From positions 124,001-188,000 of the forward strand of contig JASCOC010000003.1 in assembly GCA_029959605.1 (NCBI GenBank): 64,000 nt of DNA, read 5' to 3'. This document shows, piece after piece, positions 9,353 through 18,146 of this stretch. This DNA comes from Lysobacteraceae bacterium PS02340. Its GTDB lineage: Bacteria; Pseudomonadota; Gammaproteobacteria; Xanthomonadales; Xanthomonadaceae. The translations under genes were made by a program, and so were the position numbers. The notes beneath the pieces were generated by a model. The model was not told the DNA's origin. It saw only the letters and a program-made list of their open reading frames with translations, and did not search any database. The first letter of the stretch is position 1, and each line of letters opens with the position of its first letter.

Positions 9353-9619
9353 TCAGCTCGCAGCAGCGGGCTGCGCGGGGCCGCGGCCGATCAGGGCGAA
9401 GGTGTCGTCCGGAATCTGCTCCAGCGCGCCGATCGCCGCGGCCAGCACGCCGTCCTCGGCCGGATCGAAGGTCGAGCGTTCGTCGCCGACGCTGGCGCGC
9501 AGACCCTGTTCGAGCAGGAAGCGCAGCGTGCGCGCCTGGCCCCAGCCCTGCGTGTCGGCGTAGGCATTGATGCGCTCGAGCAGCGCGGGGTCGAGATCCC
9601 TGAGTACGAGTTCGGTCAT
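9353..9619 (-). CDS. Small hypothetical protein translationally coupled to ampG
   Basis: An 88-residue cytoplasmic protein beginning MTELVLRDLDPALLERI. The N-terminal pattern (strand, then helix with LLERINAYAD, then TLRFLLEQGL) resembles ribbon-helix-helix or antitoxin-like folds, but I cannot assign a family. Its ATG overlaps the ampG stop by 4 nt (ATGA), which suggests coupling. No toxin-like partner gene is adjacent. Confidence 0.65.
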   Translation of the reverse strand: MTELVLRDLDPALLERINAYADTQGWGQARTLRFLLEQGLRASVGDERSTFDPAEDGVLAAAIGALEQIPDDTFALIGRGPAQPAAAS

Positions 9620-10941
9620 TCCGTGATGTCTCCGGTGGCGGCCGCTTCGTCATCGTCGTTGAGACGCACCCGCGGCTTGAGCCAGAAGAAGAGCACAAGT
9701 GCGGGCACCGCGACCACGGCGGTGATCACGAAATACGTCGCATACCCTTCGGTTGCTTCGACGATGTGCCCGGAGAAGAACCCCAGCACCTTGCCCGGCA
9801 GCATGATCAACGACGAGAACAGCGCGTACTGCGTGGCGGTGTAGCGCATGTTCACCAGCGCCGACAGGTAGGCGACGGCGACGGTGCCGAGGAAGCCCTG
9901 GGCCAGGTTCTCGCCGGAGATCACGATGGTCAGGCGGGTCAGATCGCCGTCGGCACCGATCAGCGCGAGATACAGCAGGTTGCTGCAGGCGCCCATCACG
10001 ATCGCCACGAACAGCGGCCACTGGATGCCCCAGCGCGCGACCGCGATGCCGCCGAGGAACGCGCCGGCGATGCCGATCCAGATGCCGTAGACCTTGGTCA
10101 CCGCGGCGATCTCGGTCTTGGTGAAACCCTGGTCGAGATAGAACGGACCGATGATGCCGCCGATCAATGCCTGGTCGGAGATCTTCATCGCGAGGATGAA
10201 GAGCAGGATGCCGATCGCGACCTTGCCGCCGAAACGGCGGAAGAAATCGGCGAAGGGTTCGACCACACCTTCGCGCAGGCCCTGGGCGAAGTTCTGCGCG
10301 CGCACGCGCACGACGTCGGGCTCGGCGGCGAACAGGATGGTGATGATCGGCACCAGCATGCACGCGGCCATGACCCGGTAGACCGCCGGCCAGGCAACGT
10401 GGTCGGCCAGCACCAGCGCCAGCGCGCCGGTGACGATCAGCGCGATCCGGTAACCCAGCGAATACGTCGCGACCAGCGCGCCCTGCGCGTTCTTCGGCGC
10501 GATCTCGACGCGGTAGGCATCCACCGCGATGTCGAGCGTGGCGCCGGCGAAGGCGACCAGCAGCGTGATCGCGACGAACAGTGGCAGCGGGCCGGTGCCG
10601 ACGCTGGCCATCGCCAGCAGGCCGACCATCACCGCGGCCATCGCCAGCAGCAGCCAGCCGCGGCGCTGGCCCAGGCGCCCGAGCAGCGGCAGCCGCCAGC
10701 GGTCGACCAGCGGCGCCCACAGGAACTTGAACGAATACGCCATGCCGGCGCTGGCGATCATCGTGATCTCGCGCAGCTCGATGCCGCCCTCGCGCAACCA
10801 GTAGGCCAGCGTGCCGGCGACCAGCAGAAACGGCAGACCGGATGCGAAGCCGAAGAAGAACATCGTCCATGCGGCGGGCTGGGTGAACGCGCGCCAGATC
10901 GACGGCTTGCCGGCCGGTGTCGCCGGGGCGGCGGCGCTCAC
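9616..10941 (-). CDS. ampG: AmpG-family muropeptide MFS permease
   Basis: A 441-residue major facilitator protein with about 12 membrane segments. The N-terminal half has the AmpG hallmarks FFFGFASGLPFLL, SFKFLWAPLVDR and DIAVDAYRVE. It imports GlcNAc-anhydroMurNAc peptides across the inner membrane for recycling. The start is GTG at 10941, overlapping the xthA stop by 4 nt (GTGA). The order xthA-ampG-small gene forms one tightly packed minus-strand unit, convergent with anmK. Confidence 0.9.
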   Translation of the reverse strand: MSAAAPATPAGKPSIWRAFTQPAAWTMFFFGFASGLPFLLVAGTLAYWLREGGIELREITMIASAGMAYSFKFLWAPLVDRWRLPLLGRLGQRRGWLLLAMAAVMVGLLAMASVGTGPLPLFVAITLLVAFAGATLDIAVDAYRVEIAPKNAQGALVATYSLGYRIALIVTGALALVLADHVAWPAVYRVMAACMLVPIITILFAAEPDVVRVRAQNFAQGLREGVVEPFADFFRRFGGKVAIGILLFILAMKISDQALIGGIIGPFYLDQGFTKTEIAAVTKVYGIWIGIAGAFLGGIAVARWGIQWPLFVAIVMGACSNLLYLALIGADGDLTRLTIVISGENLAQGFLGTVAVAYLSALVNMRYTATQYALFSSLIMLPGKVLGFFSGHIVEATEGYATYFVITAVVAVPALVLFFWLKPRVRLNDDDEAAATGDITE

Positions 10942-11756
10942 GCGCTGTAGTCCACGACCAGCGGGGCGTGATCGGAGAAGCGCGGCTCGGGGTGCACCGC
11001 GACCGAGCGCACGCGGTCACGCAGCGACGGGGTGATGAACTGGTAGTCGATCCGCCACCCCACGTTGTTGGCGCGCGCGGCGCCGCGGTTGCTCCACCAG
11101 GTGTATTCGGGCGCATCGGGGCGCAGCACGCGCAGCGCATCGAGCCAGCCGGTCGCCGGCGGCTCGACCAGGCCATCGCCGCTGGCGTCGCCGATCATCG
11201 CGTTGAGCCATGCGCGCTCGGGCGGCGTGCAGCCGGAATTCTTCTGGTTGCTGGTCCAGTTCTTGATGTCGTGGCGCGCGCGCACGATGTTCCAGTCTCC
11301 GCACAGCACGTAGTCGCGGCCGCTGGCCAGCCATTCGTCGAGGATGGGCTTGAGCCAGTCCATGACTTCGAACTTGAAGCCCTGGCGCAGATCGCCGGAT
11401 GAGCCGGACGGAATGTAGAACGACACCACGCTGAGGTTGCCGAAGCGCGCTTCGATGTACCGGCCCTCGTCGTCGAACGGCGCCCAGCCGAGCGCGGTGC
11501 GGATCTCGTCGGGTTCGCGCCGCGCGTAGATCGCCACGCCGCTGTAGCCCTTCTTGGTCGACGCGTCGCGGAACCAGGCCTTGTAGCCGGCAGGGAGGAA
11601 GTCCGCATGCAGGCCGGACTCGCCGGCCAGCTGGTGTTCCTGGGCCTTGGTCTCCTGCATGCACAGCACGTCGGCGTCCTGGGCGACGAACCAGTCGAAG
11701 AAGCCCTTTTTCGCGGCGGAGCGCACGCCATTGGCGTTGAAGCTGACGATTTTCAT
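10938..11756 (-). CDS. xthA: Exodeoxyribonuclease III
   Basis: A 272-residue EEP-fold nuclease acting at abasic sites in base-excision repair. Active-site motifs are present: FNANGVRSA (Asn), QETKAQ (metal-binding Glu), GVAIYARR, CGDWNIVRARHDI (Asp/Asn), GWRIDYQF and SDHAPL (catalytic Asp-His). The length is normal. The start at 11756 puts the conserved MKIVSFN strand at the N-terminus; the longer in-frame extension has no support. Confidence 0.95.
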   Translation of the reverse strand: MKIVSFNANGVRSAAKKGFFDWFVAQDADVLCMQETKAQEHQLAGESGLHADFLPAGYKAWFRDASTKKGYSGVAIYARREPDEIRTALGWAPFDDEGRYIEARFGNLSVVSFYIPSGSSGDLRQGFKFEVMDWLKPILDEWLASGRDYVLCGDWNIVRARHDIKNWTSNQKNSGCTPPERAWLNAMIGDASGDGLVEPPATGWLDALRVLRPDAPEYTWWSNRGAARANNVGWRIDYQFITPSLRDRVRSVAVHPEPRFSDHAPLVVDYSA

Positions 11757-11839
11757 GCAGACCGGATCCACGTGTACCGGCGCCAAGCCTAACGGATTCG
11801 TGCTGAGCGGCCGGCCTCCACGGCGCGTATCCTCCGCCG

Positions 11840-12352
11840 ATGTCGTCGGGCCTGCTGCCATGTGTCGTCATCGCCTCGACGGCGCAGGCCGAGGCCGCGC
11901 GCTGCCTGCTGCTCACCGCGACGCAGGCCGTCTACGCCGGCGACATCGCCTTCAATGTCGACAACGCCATGGCTGCGCCGGACAGCGACGCGATGGCGGT
12001 GCTGCTGGGTGATGTCGTCATCGGTTTCTATCGCCTCGACTACCCGACCGCGGCCTTCGCGAAGCAGGCCGTCGACCGGCGCCTGGTGACGCTGCGCGCG
12101 TTCGCGCTGGGCGCGGCCTGGCAGGGGCGCGGCTTCGGACTGCCGGTACTCGCCGCGTGCTGCGCGGATCTGGCGTTGCGGCATCCCGAACGGCTGACGC
12201 TGGCGTTGAACGTGCACGCGGCCAACGTCATCGCCGTGCACCTGTACACGCGCGCCGGCTTCGTCGACAGCGGCGAGATCGTGCGCGGCGGCCGCGGCGG
12301 GCCGCAGCACCTGATGCGGCGTGCACTTGGCGTGGGACAATGGACGCCATGA
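11840..12352 (+). CDS. GNAT-family N-acetyltransferase
   Basis: A 170-residue acetyltransferase. The acetyl-CoA-binding motif A is visible as ALGAAWQGRGFGLPVL (variant of Q/RxxGxG/A), followed by NVHAANVIAVHLYTRAGFVDSGE, the usual C-terminal part of the fold. The substrate is unknown. It overlaps pyrE by 4 nt (ATGA at 12349-12352), so the two are probably co-translated, although a metabolic link is not evident. Confidence 0.85.
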   Translation: MSSGLLPCVVIASTAQAEAARCLLLTATQAVYAGDIAFNVDNAMAAPDSDAMAVLLGDVVIGFYRLDYPTAAFAKQAVDRRLVTLRAFALGAAWQGRGFGLPVLAACCADLALRHPERLTLALNVHAANVIAVHLYTRAGFVDSGEIVRGGRGGPQHLMRRALGVGQWTP

Positions 12353-13008
12353 CCGACCATCGCACCCGTTTCCTGCAGCTCGCCCTCGAGGCCGACGCGT
12401 TGCGCTTCGGCGAGTTCACGCTGAAGTCCGGCCGCGTCAGTCCATATTTCTTCAATGCCGGGCGCTTCGATTCCGGTGTCGCCATCGCCACGCTGGCCGG
12501 CTGCTACGCCGATGCGCTGGACGCGGCCGGGGTCGAGTTCGACCTGCTGTTCGGCCCGGCCTACAAGGGCATCCCGCTGGCGACGGCGCTGGCCTGCGAA
12601 TACGCACGCCGCGGCCGCGATCTGCCGGTCGCGTTCAACCGCAAGGAAGCCAAGGCGCACGGCGAAGGCGGCCTGCTGATCGGCGCGCCGCTGGCCGGGC
12701 GGCGCGTACTGATCGTCGACGACGTGATCACCGCCGGCACCGCAATCCGCGAAGCGCTGGGCCAGATCGCCGAGGGCGGCGGCACGGTGGCGGGCATCGT
12801 CATCGCGCTCGACCGCCAGGAACGCGTGGCCGAGGACAGCCAGGAGTCCGCCGCGCAGCGCGTCGCACGCGAGCAGGACGTGCCCGTGGTGGCCATCGCC
12901 GGGCTGTCCGATCTGCTTGCATTTGTCGGACAGAGCGCGACACTGGCGGCAGAACGCGAACGCCTGCTCGCCTACCGGGCTCGACATGGCAGCGACACCA
13001 CACGCTGA
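12349..13008 (+). CDS. pyrE: Orotate phosphoribosyltransferase
   Basis: A 219-residue enzyme of pyrimidine synthesis (orotate + PRPP to OMP). Motifs: FTLKSGRVSPYFFNAG near the N-terminus, GPAYKGIPLA, FNRKEAKAHGEGG (flexible catalytic loop) and the PRPP-binding VLIVDDVITAGTAI. The length is standard. ATG at 12349 was chosen for its overlap with the upstream stop; an in-frame ATG 9 bp upstream is also possible. Confidence 0.97.
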   Translation: MTDHRTRFLQLALEADALRFGEFTLKSGRVSPYFFNAGRFDSGVAIATLAGCYADALDAAGVEFDLLFGPAYKGIPLATALACEYARRGRDLPVAFNRKEAKAHGEGGLLIGAPLAGRRVLIVDDVITAGTAIREALGQIAEGGGTVAGIVIALDRQERVAEDSQESAAQRVAREQDVPVVAIAGLSDLLAFVGQSATLAAERERLLAYRARHGSDTTR

Positions 13009-13042
13009 TTCAACGCTTCGGGCCGTCAGGGGGACGGACGAC

Positions 13043-13693
13043 ATGCACCTTTCGATCCGACTGATGGGCGGCCTGCTGCTGGCCTGCATCGCCACCGGTG
13101 CCCTGGCGCAACAGCCGGCCGCCGACCGCAAGGTCTATTGCTGGAACGAGGGCGGCCGCCGCGTGTGCGGCGATGCATTGCCGGCGTCGGCGGTGGATGC
13201 CGAACGCACCGAGATCAGCGCCCGCAGCGGCATGGCCACCGCGCACGTGAGCCGCGCGCTGACCGCCGAGGAACGCAGCGCCGCCGCCGCGGCCGCGCAA
13301 CAGGCCAAGCTCGACGCCGAAGCCGCGGCCCTGCGCCAGCGCCAGGAACTGGCGATGGTGGAGTCCTACGCGACCGAAGCCGACCTGCGCCGCGCCTACG
13401 GCGAGCGCATCGTGCTGGTGGACGAAGCGCTCAAGACCTCGCGCATGGGCGTCGACAATCTGCGCAACAGCCTGCTGTCGCTGCTGCGTCAGGCCGGCGA
13501 GCGCGAACTGGCCGGCCAGCCCGTCGCCAAACCGCTGATCGACAACATCCGCAGCCAGCACACGGATCTGCAGCGCCAGTTGGCGATCCTCGACCAGCAG
13601 CGGGTCGAACAGGCCGCGCTGGGCGGCGATCTGCAGGCGGCGCTGACCCGCTACCGCGAACTCAAGCAGTCCGCGGCCACCACGCGCGACTGA
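13043..13693 (+). CDS. Exported DUF4124-like coiled-coil protein
   Basis: A 216-residue protein with a signal peptide (cleavage near GALAQQ). The mature N-terminus, KVYCWNEGGRRVCGDALP, resembles the DUF4124 motif (a strand with a paired aromatic/Gly-Asp signature). The rest is a long Ala/Gln/Arg-rich helical region, probably coiled coil from about residue 75 to 210. It is probably periplasmic. It lies 34 bp after pyrE and before uppP; its role is unknown. Confidence 0.75.
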   Translation: MHLSIRLMGGLLLACIATGALAQQPAADRKVYCWNEGGRRVCGDALPASAVDAERTEISARSGMATAHVSRALTAEERSAAAAAAQQAKLDAEAAALRQRQELAMVESYATEADLRRAYGERIVLVDEALKTSRMGVDNLRNSLLSLLRQAGERELAGQPVAKPLIDNIRSQHTDLQRQLAILDQQRVEQAALGGDLQAALTRYRELKQSAATTRD

Positions 13694-13762
13694 CCGCGGA
13701 CCCTGCGCGGGTTCGCGCGGGGGTCGACGACCGGTATCCTCGCGGGCTTGCCCCCGCTTCGC

Positions 13763-14566
13763 ATGAACGCCGTGTCCGATCCGATCTCCGCCCTGCTCCT
13801 CGGCATCATCGAGGGGCTCACCGAATTCCTGCCCGTGTCCAGCACAGGCCATCTGCTGATCGCCCAGCACTGGCTGGGCGCGCGCTCGGACTTCTTCAAC
13901 ATCGTCATCCAGGCCGGCGCGATCCTCGCGACGCTGCTGGTATTCCGCCAGCGCATCTGGCAGCTGACGACGGGCCTGCGCGAGCGCGAGCACCGCGACT
14001 ATTCGGCGAAGCTCTTCGTCGCCTTCGCGGTCACCGCGCTGGTCGGCCTGCCGGTGCGCATGGCCGGCTGGGAACTGCCCGAGACGGTCACGCCGGTCGC
14101 CTGGGCGCTGATCATCGGCGGCATCTGGATGCTGGTCGCCGAGTACTTCGCCGAGAAGCGTGGCGACAATGCGCACGTCACGTGGACGGTGGCGATCGCG
14201 GTCGGTCTGGCGCAGGTCGTGGCCGGCGTGTTTCCCGGCACCTCGCGTTCGGCGACGACGATCTTCCTCGCGATGCTGCTGGGCCTGAGCCGGCGTTCGG
14301 CCGCGGCCGAGTTCGCGTTCCTCGTCGGCATCCCCACGATGTTCGCCGCCAGCGCCTACGCGTTCCTGGAACTGTGGATGGACCAGGGCCTGGGCGAGGA
14401 AGCCTGGGGCGATGTCGCGATCGCGTTCGTCGCGGCGATGGTCACCGGCTTCATCGTCGTGAAGTGGCTGCTCGGCTACATCAAGCGCCATCGTTTCACC
14501 GGCTTTGCGATCTACCGCATTTTGCTGGGTGCGGGTTTGCTGCTCCTGATGCCATCAGGCTTCTGA
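13763..14566 (+). CDS. uppP: Undecaprenyl-diphosphatase
   Basis: A 267-residue polytopic inner-membrane phosphatase that recycles undecaprenyl diphosphate, the lipid carrier for cell-wall and glycan synthesis. Both signature motifs are intact: GIIEGLTEFLPVSSTGHL near the N-terminus and GVFPGTSRSATTI in the middle. Seven to eight hydrophobic segments are visible. The family is linked to bacitracin tolerance. Start at the ATG (13763) just before NAVSDPISALLLG. Confidence 0.96.
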   Translation: MNAVSDPISALLLGIIEGLTEFLPVSSTGHLLIAQHWLGARSDFFNIVIQAGAILATLLVFRQRIWQLTTGLREREHRDYSAKLFVAFAVTALVGLPVRMAGWELPETVTPVAWALIIGGIWMLVAEYFAEKRGDNAHVTWTVAIAVGLAQVVAGVFPGTSRSATTIFLAMLLGLSRRSAAAEFAFLVGIPTMFAASAYAFLELWMDQGLGEEAWGDVAIAFVAAMVTGFIVVKWLLGYIKRHRFTGFAIYRILLGAGLLLLMPSGF

Positions 14567-14653
14567 TCCGCCGGACAGGCGGCCCCCATGTCGCGGATTC
14601 GCGGAATGGCTCGGCTACACTTTCGCCAACCCAACTGGCTGGCGAGGACTGCA

Positions 14654-15340
14654 ATGCATTCGAACAGGATGGTGCTGGCGGCGGCGATCGCCGCGATGGT
14701 GATGCTGGCCGGTTGCAAGCGGGATGCCGAACCGGCGCCCGACGCGCCCCCCGCGCCGCCGCTTTCTGAAGCCCCGGGATCGGAGACGGCAGCTCCCGCA
14801 CCGGTCGAGGCGGTCACCGGGACGCAGGCGTTGCCGCAGGCCGCGCCATTCGACGTGACCACCGTGCCCGTGAGCGAAGCGCCGCTCGGCGAATGGCCTT
14901 ACGTGACCCCGCCAGAGGGTTACGAACTTCGCGATACACGCACGCTCGATTTGTCGCAGGTGCCGTTCTGGACCGGACAGATGCTGCAGCCGGTCGAAGG
15001 CAAGGTGTTCGAGGCCCGTATCGGCGGAGCCGGCGACAAGACCTATTCGCGCTTCGAAGTGCTCAAGCGCTTCGACGAAGCACTCACCGCACTCGGCGCC
15101 CAGAAGGTCACCACGTCCGAGATTCCGAACGAGGTGATCGACACGCAGCTGCCGAAGGACTTTGGCGTCGAGTTCAACGCCGGCGCCGGTGGCTACTACG
15201 CGGGCGAGGAAGTCAGCACTTACGTGCTGCGCCATCCCGATCGCGTCGTGTGGTTCAAGGTCTACAGTGACGGCAACGGCGGCAGTCTGCTGATTGCCGA
15301 ATCCGAAGCGCCGCCTGCGGCGGCAACGCCGGCAGCCTGA
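14654..15340 (+). CDS. Lipoprotein resembling the N-terminal half of OmpA-family proteins
   Basis: A 228-residue protein with a lipoprotein signal (VMLAGC) and a Pro/Ala/Glu-rich linker. A folded domain begins near EWPYVTPPEGYELRD and includes the VEGKVFEARIGG and YSRFEVLKRFDEALTALGAQKV segments. From memory, this arrangement resembles the region before the OmpA peptidoglycan-binding domain in some Xanthomonadaceae OmpA-family proteins. Here the protein ends after that region, with no OmpA domain. The function is unknown. Confidence 0.7.
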   Translation: MHSNRMVLAAAIAAMVMLAGCKRDAEPAPDAPPAPPLSEAPGSETAAPAPVEAVTGTQALPQAAPFDVTTVPVSEAPLGEWPYVTPPEGYELRDTRTLDLSQVPFWTGQMLQPVEGKVFEARIGGAGDKTYSRFEVLKRFDEALTALGAQKVTTSEIPNEVIDTQLPKDFGVEFNAGAGGYYAGEEVSTYVLRHPDRVVWFKVYSDGNGGSLLIAESEAPPAAATPAA

Positions 15341-15344
15341 CGCC

Positions 15345-16133
15345 TCAGCGCAGGCGAAAGAATGCAGCAGCGGTCGCGGTCGTCGCTTCGGCGGTGACCG
15401 CGACCGCCTCGCCGCGATCACGCGCGAGTTCCTCGACGATGTGCGGCAGGAACGCCGGCTCGTTGCGGCGGTCCTTCGGCAGCGGCTTGAGCGTGCGCGG
15501 TAGCAGATACGGCGCATCGGTCTCGACCATCAGCCGGTTGGCCGGGATGTTGGGCACCAGCTCGCGCAGATGCTGGCCGCGGCGCTCGTCGCACAGCCAG
15601 CCGGTGATACCGATGTGCCAGTCGCGGTCGAGGCACTCGAACAGCTCGCGCTTGCCTGCAGTGAAGCAATGCACGACCGCCGGGCCGATCTGGCCTTCGA
15701 ACTCGCGCATGATCGCGACGAAGTCGTCGTGCGCATCGCGCTGGTGCAGGAACAGCGGCTTGCCGGTATCGACCGCGATCTGCAGCTGCCGCTCGAACGC
15801 CTTGCGCTGCGCTGGACGCGGCGAGAAATCGCGGAAGTAATCCAGTCCGCATTCGCCGACCGCGACGACTTCCGGATGCGCCAGCAGCGCGCGCATCTCC
15901 GCATCGCATTCGGCGGTGTATTCGACCGCGTGATGCGGATGCACGCCTGCGGTCGCGTATAGAAAACCCGGATGCGCCTGCGCGAGTTCGAGCGCCTTGG
16001 GCGAATGCTCGCGGCTGGCACCGGTGATCACCATGCGCGTCACGCCCGCCTCCCGCGCGCGCTGCAGCACTGCATCGCGATCGTGATCGAAGCTGTCGTG
16101 GGTGAGGTTGGCGCCGATGTCGATTAGCTGCAT
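15345..16133 (-). CDS. tatD: TatD-family metal-dependent DNase
   Basis: A 262-residue TIM-barrel hydrolase. It begins with IDIGANL in place of the HxH of TatD paralogues, as in E. coli TatD itself. Other metal and active-site motifs are AGVHPHHA, AVGECGLDYFRD, LHQRDAHDDF, VVHCFTAG, WLCDERRG and VETDAPYLLP. Family members have 3'-5' exonuclease activity on DNA/RNA. It is convergent with the preceding lipoprotein gene, with only 4 bp between the stops. Confidence 0.92.
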   Translation of the reverse strand: MQLIDIGANLTHDSFDHDRDAVLQRAREAGVTRMVITGASREHSPKALELAQAHPGFLYATAGVHPHHAVEYTAECDAEMRALLAHPEVVAVGECGLDYFRDFSPRPAQRKAFERQLQIAVDTGKPLFLHQRDAHDDFVAIMREFEGQIGPAVVHCFTAGKRELFECLDRDWHIGITGWLCDERRGQHLRELVPNIPANRLMVETDAPYLLPRTLKPLPKDRRNEPAFLPHIVEELARDRGEAVAVTAEATTATAAAFFRLR

Positions 16134-16171
16134 GACGGAGTGCGGGGAACGTGGGGGCGTGCATTGTAGAC

Positions 16172-16191
16172 GGCGGGCTTCGAAGCCCGCC
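16172..16191. repeat. Perfect 20-bp palindrome
   Basis: The self-complementary sequence ggcgggcttcgaagcccgcc lies in the spacer between tatD (start 16133) and the endonuclease I gene (stop 16279), both on the minus strand. It may serve as part of a terminator for the endonuclease transcript. Confidence 0.5.
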
Positions 16192-16221
16192 CTGCATGCC
16201 TTCGATTCGCCTGTAGAGCCC

Positions 16222-16272
16222 GCCCCTCACCCGAAGCGCTTCGCGCGTCGACCTCTCCCCGAGGGAGAGGTG
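16222..16272. repeat. REP-like element, ccctcaccc...ctctcccc type (copy 1)
   Basis: It reads cccctcacccgaagcgcttc, then cgcgcgtcgacctctccccgagggagaggt. The acctctccc/gggagaggt arms make a hairpin 7 bp downstream of the endonuclease I stop. Related copies lie at 30382-30430, 30454-30517 and 38620-38759. Confidence 0.65.
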
Positions 16273-16278
16273 CAACGC

Positions 16279-18054
<1,776 letters not shown>

Positions 18055-18146
18055 GGCGGATCCGGTGGCGGTGCAGCGGCCGAATCTAATCGGCCACGAT
18101 GACCACCGATACCGGGGCAAACCCTTGCATGCGTGCATCGACGCCG

